A DNA stretch of 64,000 nt from Scleromitrula shiraiana (GCA_028455995.1 JABELC010000001.1:1538501-1602500), one strand, 5' to 3'. Counted from the first letter of the stretch, positions 10,883 through 23,568 are shown. Program-made: numbers and translations. The notes: generated by a model not told the origin, from the letters alone.

Positions 10883-13215
10883 ATGTCGAAGGGAAACAGA
10901 GATATTAGGAATCATTTTCTGTTTGAGATAGCTACTGAAGTGGCTAATCGAGGTAAGTTGTCTTCAATTTTAGAAACCTTTCAAGCATCAAAACTAATAA
11001 TCATAATTTAGTTGGTGGTATTTACTCAGTGATCAAATCAAAAGCCCCAGTCACAACAGCAGAATATGGAGACAGATACACCCTCATCGGTCCTCTCAAC
11101 AAACAATCCGTATGTTTACTTTCAATCTAGAGAAAACATCTCTACAATTTCAACTGACAATTCACAGGCCGCAGTGGAAGTCGAAGCTTTGATCCCAACG
11201 AACCCCCACCTTGCTAAGACAATCGAGTCGATGGAAGAAAGAGGAATCAATATATTATATGGTAGATGGTTGATTGAGGGAGCTCCAAGAGTTCTATTAA
11301 TCGATACTAAGAGTGCCTACCGGTTTATGGATGAGTGGAAGGCAGACTTGTGGAACACTGCAGGAATTCCTTCCCCGCCAGGTGATGAGGAGACAAATGA
11401 AGCAGTAGTCTTTGGATATCTTGTTGCATGGTTCTTGGGAGAGGTTAGTATATCCTCATTCAGTATTATTTCCAAAACTAACATTTATCATAGTTTGTTG
11501 CACACGAGAAAGAAAAGGCCGTTATCGCACATTTCCACGAATGGTTATCAGGTGTTGCTTTACCGTTATGCAAGAAGCGAAGAATCGATGTAACCACGAT
11601 TTTCACCACACATGCTACACTTCTAGGAAGATACCTTTGTGCCGGATCAGTCGACTTTTACAACAATCTACAATGGTTTGATGTAGACGCAGAGGCAGGG
11701 AAGCGTGGTATCTATCACAGATACTGTATAGAACGTGCATCAGCACATTCCTGCGACGTCTTCACTACTGTCTCACATATCACCGCATACGAGAGTGAAC
11801 ATTTACTGAAGAGAAAACCTGATGGTGTACTTCCTAACGGTCTGAATGTTACCAAATTCTCAGCTATGCACGAATTCCAAAACTTGCATCAACAAGCCAA
11901 GGAAAAGATCCATGACTTTGTTCGAGGTCATTTCTATGGTCACAACGATTTCGATCCTGCAAATACTCTTTACTTCTTCACAGCTGGACGATACGAATAC
12001 AGGAATAAGGGTGTGGATATGTTCATTGAGTCTTTGGCACGTTTGAATCATCGCCTCAAGTCTTCCGGATCAAAGACGACTGTTGTTGCTTTCATTATCA
12101 TGCCAGCACAAACGCAATCTTTGACGGTTGAAGCTTTGAAGGGACAAGCTGTCATCAAATCATTGAGAGATACTGTGGATGTCATTGAGCGTGGAGTTGG
12201 AAAGAGAATTTTCGAGCGAGCTCTCAAATGGCATGATGGTGAGCCAATGCCAGATGAGAAGGATTTGATCACCAGTCAAGACCGCATCTTACTCCGAAGA
12301 CGTCTATTTGCCATGAAGAGACATGGACTTCCCCCGATCGTTACTCACAACATGGCCAATGATTCTGAGGACCCTATCTTGAATCAAATTCGAAGAGTCC
12401 AACTATTCAACCACCCTTCAGACCGTGTGAAGATCGTTTTCCACCCAGAGTTCTTAAACTCTGCCAACCCAGTATTACCAATGGATTATGATGAATTCGT
12501 CAGAGGTACTCATCTTGGCGTATTCTCTTCTTATTATGAGCCATGGGGATACACACCAGCAGAATGTACTGTCATGGGTGTACCAAGTATTACCACCAAC
12601 TTGTCAGGTTTCGGTTGTTACATGGAAGAATTGATCGAAAATTCAACGGACTATGGTATTTACATTGTGGACCGAAGAATGAAAGGTGTCGATGATTCCG
12701 TAAACCAACTTACCAACTTCATGTTCGACTTCGCTGGAAAGAGTAGGCGGCAACGTATCAATCAAAGGAATCGTACCGAAAGATTAAGTGATTTACTTGA
12801 TTGGAAGCGAATGGGTATGGAGTATGTCAAGGCAAGGCAACTTGCTTTGAGACGAGCCTATCCAAAATCATTTGACGGTGAGGAGGAAGACGATTTCATC
12901 CCAGGTGTGGAACAAAAGATTTCCAGACCTTTCTCAGTACCAGGATCACCAAGAGACCGAAGTGGTATGATGACTCCTGGTGATTTTGCTAGTCTGCAAG
13001 AGGGACGCGAGGGATTAAGCACAGAGGATTATGTTGCCTGGAAGCTTCCGTAAGTTAACTTGTTCCGAATATAATATGCTCGATACTAATTCAATTGTAG
13101 TGAAGAGGAAGATCCAGATGAGTACCCATTCCCACTTACCCTACGAGCCAAGCGACCAACAGGACCAACAAGTCCTGCAGAAGGGGCCATCATTAATGGT
13201 AATGGATCGTTATAA
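10883..13215 (+). CDS. gsy1: Glycogen synthase (UDP-glucose:glycogen glucosyltransferase, GT3)
   Basis: Elongates glycogen by adding glucose from UDP-glucose in alpha-1,4 linkage; cytosolic. Five exons join in frame: 10883-10952, 11012-11109, 11168-11443, 11494-13049 and 13101-13215, giving 704 aa, the usual size for fungal Gsy. The N-terminus has [20 protein letters not shown], the UDP-glucose-binding start of GT3. The catalytic E-x7-E pair is in EPWGYTPAE, followed by [14 protein letters not shown]. The Arg cluster [14 protein letters not shown] is the glucose-6-phosphate sensing helix of this family. The C-terminal tail carries Ser/Thr-Pro sites ([17 protein letters not shown]) typical of phosphorylation control. 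Start chosen because [12 protein letters not shown] begins just before the conserved domain. Intact, no oddities. Confidence 0.97.
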
Positions 13216-14229
13216 TGATATCAGAAAGGATTAGATTTGGGGCGGAAAAGGAATGAATAAATGGGGTTATCAATCAAAAATACTTTGGGGGAGAGAATTA
13301 TGAAAGATAATAATGTACAAAAATGTTCATATTGCCTTTTCTACCTTTTTTTCAATCACCTCTCTCTTTTTCTTATGGTGTTTCTGCACTGCATTGCATT
13401 GTGTTGCATTGCATAGCATAGCATAGCATAGTATATATCATTGTGGTCGTTCGTTTAGATTTCGCGGGTAAGGGAGGATGGAAGAGGGAATCAATTGTGA
13501 ATAGTCTCTGCAGCGTAGCGTTTAGTATCAAGATAGATAGATACATTCAGCATAATTCATTCATCATGGTCGGTCGGTCTGGTATATAATGTACGGTTTT
13601 TAGAATGTTGGGTGTGTACACAAGAATGTGTGAGTTTTTTTGCCCTCGCATTTGGTGTGTACACATTACCTTAGTTTTATTGATTGTCATATATCGGGTG
13701 TATTGTAGGATGGATCTAGAGGAGGTGTACACAATAAGATTCACAATAAGATTATCCATGAAAGTATCTTTTTCTTTGTTAGTTGTTCAAACAAAGGGGA
13801 TAAGTATCCATTAATAAATAACCTCTCTATATTTAGCTCTGGCTAGCTAGGCTACCCTTCCTATTTCCTTACAGATTTATCACAGATTTGCATTCACATA
13901 TATCATATTACAAAATAAGTAATCCAAACAATAAGTCTTTGTTAAAATAATCAACTTGTATTGTATTCTTTCTCCAAAAAAATGTTAGTTCGTTTTTTTT
14001 TTTTCCGTCATACCTTTTCTACTCTACCATGGTTTTATTTTTATCTGCGCCAGAAACACCTGACTCTTAGGAAAAACAAAAGAAAAAGATGAAAATGAAA
14101 ATGACGACTTACTGTATTTTACCCAAACGAGAGAAATGGAAATTGAGAAAATGTACTACTACGAAAAAAAAAGGAAAAAAGGGGGGAATCGAATGAAACG
14201 AGAGTTAAACCAACTCATCTCATCACTCA
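13216..14229. other. Convergent intergenic region
   Basis: Lies between the 3' ends of two convergent genes. Contains a GCATT/GCATA repeat at about 13390-13432 and T-rich stretches. No gene seen. Confidence 0.5.
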
Positions 14230-15501
14230 TCACTCATCATCATCAGACGACGCCGAAAAAGCATCCATAACCCCACGAACAAGACTCAACATGCCACTGC
14301 CACCACGCCCAACCGGCACCACGGCCCTCTCCGGACGAACCGGGAGAGCATCAAGAGTGAACCCGAGAAGTTCCTCCACGGGAGGAACAACAGTCAACGG
14401 GTCATGATCAACGGGAGCATTCGGGATATCGAATACGAGATCCTCGATGTTCGGCTCTGGGATGCAGGGGAGTCTGGGTTTTGTCGTGTCGGAACTTGGA
14501 GAGGTGCGTGGGGAGCTGTGGATGGAGATATCGGTATATTGGTCGTCGTTGATAGAGTCGCTCGTGTATGCTATATCCTCCTCCTCTTCCTCTTCTATCC
14601 TCGCTGCCCCACGAGAAGAATATTCGTCCTCCTCCTCCTCATCATCATCATCATCGGCAAATGGATTGCCGTTAAAAGAATCATATTCCTCTCTTGGCGG
14701 GACTTGAAAAAGTCCTGCACTGAGGGGTCGGGGTCTAGGTAGACGCTGAGGAAGAGATTGTCTCTCTCCATTTCTATCAGCTTGAGATTGAGATTGAGAT
14801 TGAGATTGAGATTGAGATTGAGATTGAGATTGCGAACCATAGCGTAGAAAGTTGCTTAGCGAGCTCATTCTCGTCTCGCTATCTTCTTTCTTGCCGAAAA
14901 TTAGTCCCTTTCTCTTCTCACTCAAACTCTTCCCCATCCGCTCTTCCTCCCCCCGTCTCTCCCCAGATATCCCATCAACCCTCTTCCTCAGCCGATCAAG
15001 ATCCCTCTCATTCCGCGGATGCGTACCCCCACCCCCACCCCCACCCGCAGACGCAGACGCAGACGCAGAAGCCGCTTCCCGCGCCATAAGCTGCTGGATG
15101 CGAAAACTCACATACGTGACATCGGCATCGGCATCCGCGTGCACACGATCAGGATGCAGCTCCGTGCGCGCGTTTACCTCGGGCTCGCCGCGCATCCGGG
15201 AGCGCAGCATGGTGACGTTGAGCTGGTGGAGATCGGCACGGATCTGGTCGTCCATGTCGCCGAGGAAGAAATCTAGCGCGGTGGGGTAGGCCGCGGTGGT
15301 CGGGTCTTCGTGGTGTGGATCCTGGTTCTGGCTCTGATTCTGATTCTGATTATCATTCTCGTTCGTAGAGACGCGCGGGGTATCGGCGGCTCTGGGGTCG
15401 AGGGCTGTGTTCAAGCTGTGCAGAGTCAAGGCTAGCTTGCGGTCTGATTTTCTTGAAGACATGGGTGGGATAGACTCGGACTCGGAGGATAGACGGATCA
15501 A
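14230..15501 (-). CDS. Hypothetical low-complexity protein, 423 aa
   Basis: A single open frame on the minus strand with low-complexity tracts: an Asn/Gln run (NDNQNQNQSQNQ), an Ala-Ser run, a Gly run, a Gln-Ser run coded by the hexamer array at about 14780-14833, and acidic clusters. Between them are more ordered segments: KLALTLHSLNTALDPRA, YPTALDFFLGDMDDQIRADLHQLN, and a C-terminal stretch around EDLVFDIPN and LLGFTLDALPVRPERAVVP. No signal peptide, membrane segment or known domain. The second Met (15462, MSSRKSDRK) fits the conserved-looking start equally well. Codon pattern and length argue for a real gene; the function is unknown. Confidence 0.65.
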   Translation of the reverse strand: MIRLSSESESIPPMSSRKSDRKLALTLHSLNTALDPRAADTPRVSTNENDNQNQNQSQNQDPHHEDPTTAAYPTALDFFLGDMDDQIRADLHQLNVTMLRSRMRGEPEVNARTELHPDRVHADADADVTYVSFRIQQLMAREAASASASASAGGGGGGGTHPRNERDLDRLRKRVDGISGERRGEEERMGKSLSEKRKGLIFGKKEDSETRMSSLSNFLRYGSQSQSQSQSQSQSQSQSQADRNGERQSLPQRLPRPRPLSAGLFQVPPREEYDSFNGNPFADDDDDEEEEDEYSSRGAARIEEEEEEDIAYTSDSINDDQYTDISIHSSPRTSPSSDTTKPRLPCIPEPNIEDLVFDIPNAPVDHDPLTVVPPVEELLGFTLDALPVRPERAVVPVGRGGSGMLSLVRGVMDAFSASSDDDE

Positions 15502-16514
15502 GATGGATCAAATCCGGAGTAGTTTACAAGATTTATAATATAATATAAGGGTTAGTAGATAGATAGAGGTAGGTAGTAAAAGTCCTGCTTGCTATGTTAC
15601 GCTAAGAGTTCTTTCTTATGGTCTTGTTGTACGTACTACGAGGTGAGATTGCACTGGATGATTATTGTTGGAAATCTTTTCAAGTCGCTGATATTCGTAT
15701 AAATACCATTTTTCTAATACTTGTTCAGTCGATCGAGAACAGTACTGTTCAATCTTAAGTCTAAGTCACCCACTCATCTGATTTCTCATCAATCACGGGT
15801 TTCTCGGAAAGAATCTACTACAGTATACAATAAATACTTAAATCCAAAAAGCAAATCAAATCAAATCAAATCAAAAAAAAAAAAAAAAAAAAAGAAAAAC
15901 AAAAGACTTTCCTCTCAATCCACCACCCGACAAAGAACCACAAAGACATACCCACAATCCCCCTCATCCCCTTCATCCCCAAACAAAGCCCCCTCTCCAC
16001 CGAATATCCTTGTTCCCACATTTCTTTATCCCACCCGACAAAGAAAACAACAGCTCTTTATCAAAACAACTCCTTATAACAATCCCACTTGCCCACTTGC
16101 CCACTCGCCCGTCCACCGTTTATGAATAATTCATTTTCTTATTTTTTTTCGCTCAATATTGTTTTCGTCTGGATAACGGTGTAAATTTTATTTTTTTGGG
16201 GAGGAACGTAACGGAACGGATCGTAACGTAACGTATTGACTGGAACTGATAGGAACGATTGGAAGAGAGATAGAGATAGAGAGATTATTGTATTGGTTGA
16301 TTGGTTGCTTGGTTGATTGGTTAGTTATTTGTCCTTTTACTTTATACTACTAACATACACGCACGCACGCACACAAACGCACAAATATAAATATAAATAT
16401 AAATAGACACTCGGGTATTCTATAGCGCAGGTCGCATAGCAAGAGCAAGAAAGCAAGAAAGCAAGAAAGCAAGAAAGCAAGAAAGCAAGAAAGCAAGATA
16501 TATAGTATATATTA
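15502..16514. other. Divergent intergenic region (promoters of 14230-15501 and 16515-18128)
   Basis: Contains a poly-A run at about 15870-15892, an ATATAA repeat near 16385-16403 and an eight-unit AAGAAAGC array at about 16441-16497 ending 18 bases before the downstream ATG. The purine-rich array is probably in the 5' UTR of the zinc-knuckle gene. Confidence 0.5.
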
Positions 16515-18128
16515 ATGAGAATGGCAGGGGAGAATTCAGGATCGTCTGCGCAGGGGGGGAAGAAGGGTCATCGGAATAATAAGAATCGGGGATATCCTTA
16601 TCGGGGAGGGAATAGTAATGGGAATGGGAATGGTAATGGGAATGGTAATAAGAAGGGGGGGAATAGTAATAATGGTAATGGGAATGGTAATGGGAATGGT
16701 AATAAGAAGGGGGGAAATAATAATAATAATAATAATAACAATAACAATAACAACAAGAAAGGCTCAAATTCTCACCAGGGAGGAAATAATAGCCATAACA
16801 ACCACTCTAATAACCCCAACCACAACCCCAATAACAATAACAATAACTCCAATAATCAAAACAAATCCGATAGCAGACCACCAGTAGAATGCTCACCATG
16901 TCGATTCTGTCACCGGCGCGGCCATTGGGAATCTGCATGTCGAGAAAGAGATGGGGGTGCGAGACCGATGGATTGTAGGATTTGTGGACGGGGAAAACAT
17001 TGGGAGGATGAGTGTAGGAAGGGGAAGAAGGATCAGAATGGGAATGGACAAAATGGACAAAATGGGCAAAATAAGCAAAATGGACCAAACGCAAATCTAA
17101 CCCCCATCCCCACCAACAACAAGAAAGTCCTAATGTTTCAAAACCACGACATAACCTCCCACTTCCCCAACGGCAAATACCCATTCAACCCCTGCCACAT
17201 ATGCAAAGTAGCGGGCCACTGGAACGGAGCCTGTCAGCGTCCCGGATTCGATCCGATCATGGATCCGAACCCGCCGGCTGTTCGGTTCCCGGATAATCCT
17301 GTGACGGATACCACGGTCAGGACGGGGACGATGGAGAATCTGGTTGGTAACGCTTATGGGGTGCAATATGATGATGAGGATAGCGGAGAAGAGGGATCGC
17401 AAAATGGGATGTACAATTCCCCCTTTGATAGCCCGTCTTCCTCTCCTAATTCTAGTAGCTCATATGTCCCATCCTCATCCCGATCCTCATCCACATCCAC
17501 ATCCATCTCATCATCATCTCCAACCGCACCAAACAACCGTCCACCACCGCGAACCGAAAACCCCTTCGACCCCACCCACCCCGACTCCTCCATCTACCGC
17601 GCCCAATACAGAGATAACTACTGTCCATCCTGCGCCTCCATCGGCCACAACTCCCACGACTGCAACAGCTACCCATTCCTACTTCCCCCGGCCCACCCAA
17701 ACTACACCCCACACCCAGACCGCACGCACCACAGCCATATCCTGCAAGTTAAAAAACCCATCTACCTCTCCAACCCCGGTGGAACGCCCACCCCCAACAC
17801 ACTAATGTATCCGCACCCACACAACACATTCCAAGGACGAGCATGGCACGAAGACAGCAGCGACTGGGAAGAGCGATTCGGCGACGGCGGGAAAGATGTC
17901 TGGGTGGGCGAGGGCATGGATGATAGGGAGGGGCGGGGGTGGCGGTGGGGAGGGGCGCCGGGGGGGAAAGGGGGCGCGGAGAGTGGGGGCATGGTGAGGT
18001 TTGATGGCGAGGGGGATGTGGTTATGGTTGATATTTTGGATTGGGAGAGGAGGTGGTGGGGTAGGGAGGTTTTGAGGGAGGGGAGGGGGATGAGGGATCA
18101 GGCGTTGTGGAGTTGTGTTGGTAGGTAG
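16515..18128 (+). CDS. CCHC zinc-knuckle protein with Asn/Gly-rich N-terminus, 537 aa
   Basis: Four CCHC knuckles of the form C-x2-C-x4-H-x4-C are visible: CRFCHRRGHWESAC and CRICGRGKHWEDEC close together (residues about 135-170), CHICKVAGHWNGAC (about 230) and CPSCASIGHNSHDC (about 370). Such knuckles bind single-stranded nucleic acid, most often RNA. The first 120 residues are Asn/Gly repeats generated by AATGGG and AAT microsatellites, so they may vary between strains. The middle is Ser/Pro-rich and the C-terminus is Gly/Trp/Arg-rich. There is no reverse transcriptase, integrase or protease, so I do not call it a Gag of a mobile element, although a domesticated Gag is conceivable. The stop codon falls within a TAGG repeat. 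Start could also be the second Met at 16521. Confidence 0.65.
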   Translation: MRMAGENSGSSAQGGKKGHRNNKNRGYPYRGGNSNGNGNGNGNGNKKGGNSNNGNGNGNGNGNKKGGNNNNNNNNNNNNNKKGSNSHQGGNNSHNNHSNNPNHNPNNNNNNSNNQNKSDSRPPVECSPCRFCHRRGHWESACRERDGGARPMDCRICGRGKHWEDECRKGKKDQNGNGQNGQNGQNKQNGPNANLTPIPTNNKKVLMFQNHDITSHFPNGKYPFNPCHICKVAGHWNGACQRPGFDPIMDPNPPAVRFPDNPVTDTTVRTGTMENLVGNAYGVQYDDEDSGEEGSQNGMYNSPFDSPSSSPNSSSSYVPSSSRSSSTSTSISSSSPTAPNNRPPPRTENPFDPTHPDSSIYRAQYRDNYCPSCASIGHNSHDCNSYPFLLPPAHPNYTPHPDRTHHSHILQVKKPIYLSNPGGTPTPNTLMYPHPHNTFQGRAWHEDSSDWEERFGDGGKDVWVGEGMDDREGRGWRWGGAPGGKGGAESGGMVRFDGEGDVVMVDILDWERRWWGREVLREGRGMRDQALWSCVGR

Positions 18129-18875
18129 GTAGGTAGGTGAGGCAAGTTTTTTTCCAATATTTTGTTTTATTTTTTCTTTGGTCGGCGCATTTGTTGGGAG
18201 TTAGTTATTTTAGCGGGGTTTTTCTTTAGATTGATAAGTTTGAATCTTAAGGTAAGGAGATCGATTTCTTTATAAATTTATAATTTTTTATTTTCTAATT
18301 ATATTTCTTAAACAAGTTAAGGCTGTACTATATGAGTGATGAAATGAAACTCGTGAATGCAATATATCGATCCCTTAACGAGTAGTGAGCGAGCAGCATA
18401 TTTATGACTAATAGATTATGCCATTATGAGAATTAAACCAGCAGATAGATCTAAGACTGGAGGATCTCAACTATGACTTCATGTATATCATAACCACCCC
18501 TCCCTTATTAATCCCAAACGCGATCTTTATAAATATATTTCAATTGATATGATTTCTCATAGTGCCAGACTAGCTATCTAACCCATATAGCTTTTCTGTT
18601 TTCCCCATCGCTATATCTCATACAACTTTCAAATCAAATCGAATACTCTCATATTATTTCAAGTATCCTTCTGAAGATATCTTATAATTCAGAAATTCAA
18701 CAAATCCACGTATGAATTCGTCTAGATTAACGCCCGTCCCATTCCATCCTATCTCATCCATTCCATTCATCGTACAACCATCTATATATCTTCCTTCCCA
18801 AACTCCCAATAGATCAAAACCAAACCACCAAATTGAGCATCAAGTCAAAACGTCAAAACCCCCAAATGCAAATCT
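18129..18875. other. Convergent intergenic region
   Basis: AT-rich DNA between the zinc-knuckle gene and the 3' end of the OB-fold gene. No gene recognised. Confidence 0.5.
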
Positions 18876-21800
18876 TTACTTCTTTTCTTTCTCCGGAGAC
18901 TTCCCTGGAGATTTCCCTTTCTTTGGCGATACCATCTCAAGCGCAGTAGCAACCTTCTCGACCTTCGCCTTAGATTCCTCATCTAAGCCATGAAACCATT
19001 CTCTCAATTCCTTCATATGTTTCTTCTCCGCAATGCCATACTCTACAAGTGGTCCTTTGACTTCAATCTCAACACCCTCGTCTTTGAATACTGCCCAGCT
19101 ACTTCCCTCTTCAGATCTTAATGCAAAGCCTTTCCCTCTGACCGAGATAACGCTAAAATCTCTCAATAGAACTCCATCCCCAATCTTTGGGGTGGGTAAT
19201 GCGTCTTTATAAGGACGAAGGATTTGCACTTCAACTACACCGGCTGGAGCAATAGTTTGATCAGTGATAGTAAAGGTACTGATATAATCCCGAGGACCAA
19301 GTTTTGCTCTTTGGGGCTCCGCTGGTGCAGTTGTGGCAATAGCCAATATGTCAATTTTCGACTTCAGCTTAAAACGAAGCATTTTTAGTGTTGTAAATTC
19401 AGATAAATCGGTTCGAAGATATCGAGTTAACCGAATTTTTGGATCCGTCACTGGTGCCGATCGAAGATTGTGGCCAGCCTTTATTGGTGATTCGAGTGAT
19501 TCTAATGCCATCTCGGCACTGGGATCGTTGTTTTGTGGCGTCTCCTGTCGAGGAACTGGAGATTTAGATTTCTTTGAGCGAGCAGTACTACGCGAAGAAA
19601 GCTTGGCATTCTCTTTATCGTGTTGGCTAGGTGTTATTGGAGAAGCAAGTTCTACAACTGGTTCAATCTTCCTGGATCGTGTTTGTCGAGGACTTGAGAT
19701 TATGGCATCCTTTTTACTCTTCTTAACTTCAGAGGTAGCTTTTTCCTGATGTTTCTCTGGTGATTCTTGACTAGCCGAGGTGTCCCTATCGATATGTTTT
19801 TCCGAAGTAGTCTCAATATCTGGCTCCTCTTCCGGCATTTGCTCCTCCACAACAGTAGAGGACTCATCAATATCTACTTCCTCAACATCGACCGTGACTG
19901 TTACAGGATCCTCGTCTCCCTCTTCGGTCTGCTCTATGTCCATTTGAGTAGTCTCGGTCTCTTTTATCTGAACCTGTTCGCTTCCGGCAATGCCGTTCTC
20001 CGTCTCATCCTGGCCATTGTCAGATTCGACTGATTCATTTTCAGCTTGCTCAACCTCGACTTGTTTAGATTCGGTTTGCACCATCTCAACAATCTCAGTC
20101 TTACTTATCTCGGCATCAGAATCTGAGGCTTGAGTTTCGCGTGGTTGAGCCTCATCAACATCCATCGACTCCGGCTCAATGGTAATATCATCAACTGGGG
20201 CTTTCTCGACACGACTTTCCTTGTTAACCTCAACATCCAAATAAACTTGTGTCGGCTCAGAATCTTCCTCCATATCCCCATGTTCTTCTTGAAGCTGCTC
20301 TTGTAATTGATCTGACACGGAAAGAGAAGATACTTCGGAAACAATAGTCTTCTGTGTTTCAGCAGGAGTTGGGAGCTGTTCATTACCAGATTTTATTTCG
20401 CTAACGTCATCGTTGCTATTTTCTGGTTGGTTGATGGACTGTTGGTCTTCCACGATATCCGTCGGTAGTGTAGGATACAATACATCTGACTTTTCCTCAT
20501 GTATATCAGCTTGTTCCTCGTCACTACCATCATTGGCACCGTCTAGGCTGAACATTTTCGAAAACAATCCCTCCTTTCTAGTAGATTGGTTCCATCCAGA
20601 TTTGGATGCTTGATCAACCCTAGCTGGACTCTCAATAGTGATGTGACTAACTGTATCTACGTGCGCCGACATTTGAATTTGTAAGGAATCTTCATCCAGA
20701 CTTTCGTCTCTCGTTGATCTCAGCTGCAAGGAATCTTCAGCCACGTAATGTTTAGGATCCTCAGTGTGAATGCTCGAATCCTTTGACTCGGGCAAAACTT
20801 CCGATTCCAGCTTATCGATCAGCCTATCAAGGTTATCGGTGCCATTATCTGTATCCATTTGCTCTGGCACACTAAGTGGTTCGAAAGAGAAATCATCAAC
20901 GCGCACAGCGCTCTCAGATCCAGCATCATCTTTCTCCACAAATTCCTCGGATTGGGTCTGCAAACTAATATCGGAGTGATGTTGTTGTATTTCAGACATC
21001 TCTTCATCTGCATCCGTAGCTGGTGAGGAAGGTTGTACCATTACGCCTTCTTCCTTGACCACACTATCGTCTTCTTCTGGCACGGAGGCTTCCTCAATTA
21101 AGTCAGAGGATGATTCTCGGATAACTTCCTGAGATTTAAAGACATGGGCTGGTGTATTGTATGCGCCTTCGTCAACTTCATCGTCTTCATCTTCTTCTTC
21201 GTCTTCCTCATCTTTCCCATCTTCGCCTATGTATTTTTTGTCTCCATCGTGATCTTCCTCATCTTCAATACTCTGTTCCCTTGAAGTGTTGATGTTTTTA
21301 AACTGCGCCTCATTGGCAACAACATCGCGAGGACTAGGGGCCGCAGGCTCTGACTGCTCATCATCATCCTCTTCATCGGAAGAAAGAAGGTCTATCACCA
21401 CCGGCTCACGCTGGGGTTGACGCTGGGGTGGAGGAGCCTCATCCTCTATCTCATTCTCGTCATAATCTTCCTCATACTCATCTTCCTCATCTTCACTGTC
21501 GTAGGCACCGGTGTTTCCTTGATCCATATTCTCATCATTTTCATCAGAATCATAACTTTCAGCATCTTGATCATAATTTGGAGCTAATTCGGAAAGTTTT
21601 GCGTCATCATTAGAATCGTAATCTTCTTCCTCGTCTTCATCGTATGCAGCTTCCTCGTTGGATTGGTAACGTTGATTCGGGGAGTATCGTTCTTTATCAT
21701 CTACCAGGTCCTCTTCTATAGAACCCTCTGCATCTTCGTCGACCTCGTCATCACTCTCAGTCAGATCAACAATTTGAGATTGAATACTCTGAGATCGGGC

Positions 21801-23568
21801 TGCACGTGGTGGAATAGGATATGGACTTTGATTTGTGGAATCGGGGTTATCTTCCAAATCCGGATAGATCGTACGAGGCTGATCTTCCCAGTTGTTCGAT
21901 TGAAATTGTATTTGGTCAGGATCCGGATATTTGTAACTCCCTTCCACCCCTTCCATGCCATATTGGTCAGGATGCGCGGAAGTTTCGGAACGATCGTGGG
22001 ATTGCTCCCTTTCAACGTCGGTGGCATTGTACACTGGAGATTGACCAAGTTCTTGTTGAGCTGTTAAAACATCTGGCTGATCTTCGAAATGGGGATGAGG
22101 CGATGGTTTTGGGTTTAAAAAGAAATTCGCTTCGTCCACAGAAGTCGTTCCATGTTCAAAGTTGGGTAAATCTGGATTGCTTGTGTGACGTGGGGGGCTG
22201 GCAGTGTATAAATCCTCTCGTGGTTCTTCAAAAGATATCTTTTCAATTGGCTTCGCAGATCTATCATGCCAAATTGGAGCTTCAAGGTTTCGGTCATTAT
22301 CAATGAGGTTTTGATAAGATTCTGATGGGGTCGTAACAAATGGAGAAACAAGTGGAAGATTTTCTGATGGCTGAGGACGGAGTTCTGGAGATAAGGGTAG
22401 ATTCGCGTTTGAATCATCAGGTGGAAGTCTATCTATGCCGGACTCTAAACTGGTTTCAAGCGGGGCGGCATCTGGTCGAATCTCTGGTGGCGGCATATAG
22501 TTCACAATGGGGCTTTGAATCGGTGATTGTGCTTGAGACACATTTTGCGCAACCTGCAGAATGTCTTTAGGGTGTGCCTCTGCAGTGATGTTGGCAGCGC
22601 TATTTTTCTCTTCGGTTATCGCTTCTAGATCTTCTGATTCGATCTCTACCTCCATAGTCTGGACTCCTTCGTCTGCCATGATCGGTGCAGCTGGAGTTAC
22701 AGGTTCGGGTATGTGACTTTCTTGCAACGATGGTTCCGGCTCCTCAATTTCTGGACTAGGACTCGGTGATCTGCTCTCGAATCTCCAGGTAGTACTGAGC
22801 CTAGTTCTTTTCCTGCCCTTTCCACGAACTGATCCGTCATCCAGCTCAAATGGATCATACTCTCCCTCAAATAACGACCCATAAGAAGTTCGAGCCCGTT
22901 TCATGAAGGCAGGAGAAGAATACTCCTCACCATTTTGTGCGGGTAATGTACGAACAAACGGCAAGGGTGTTGTTGCGACTTCTGCTATCTGTATGTCTGT
23001 CATTGTCTCGGCTGGTGGAGAAGGAGGAGGGGCAGTTGTCTGAATTGGTTCTGGGTCTGGATAATCAATGTTAATAATTTCGACATCTTGGGAACCCTCG
23101 GGGCGGAACTAAGAATATTCAGTTAGTAGATAGGAAGATTGGACCTATTATCTTCTTTACCTGAAGCAGAAGCCTTTCCGTGAATTTCAACTCGAATTCT
23201 ACACCTCGTCCAGGCGTCGTAATTGCAGCATCACTCTCGAGCCATTCCACGCCATCCAAACACAAGACCACTTCATCACCACTTGCAATACCCGACTTTG
23301 CAATAAGTTTCGCGCTTGATCCTGAAAATTGCACCCGCACTTGGCCTCTGGTTTTGCGCAAACGAAAATCGGGTTCCGCAAGTAAGAAAGCTACCGATCC
23401 AGTCGCAGAACTATACGGCCACGTCAAAGTCACTATAGCTTTCAAGGATTTCGAATCCGGTACCTCAAGCAATGGGTTGAGTTGAGCGATTGGAATATGA
23501 GTTGTTGATTCTAGAATTGAAATTGCTGTTAGGTGTTGCCCATTCGTAGTTGCCAATTGTTCTGCCAT
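18876..23568 (-). CDS. Large acidic protein with POT1/Cdc13-type telomeric OB fold, 1546 aa
   Basis: Two exons: 23568-23161 (136 codons) and 23108-18876, joined at LLLQ|FRPEG across a 52-base GTAAAG...TTAG intron, phase 0. Residues 1-136 look like an OB-type domain (AIVTLTWPYSS, VRVQFSGSSAKLIAKSGI, GDEVVLCLDGVEWL). The C-terminal part, about 1362-1500, matches the telomeric single-strand DNA-binding POT1/Cdc13 fold (TTLKMLRFKLKSKIDILAI, DYISTFTITDQ, VVEVQILRPYKDALP, GDGVLLRDFSV). Between them lie about 1200 mostly disordered, Asp/Glu-rich residues with many Ser-Pro sites. Two SUMO-interaction-like motifs occur: IVDLTESDDE (about 580) and VVIDLLSSDEE (about 708). A nuclear telomere or genome-maintenance role is inferred from the fold. 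Direct orthology to Cdc13 or Pot1 is not shown. Confidence 0.8.

Noticed and set aside
19333..22570. Many plus-strand frames opposite the large OB-fold gene
   Set aside because: Antisense shadows of acidic, biased codons; no motifs and no splice structure.
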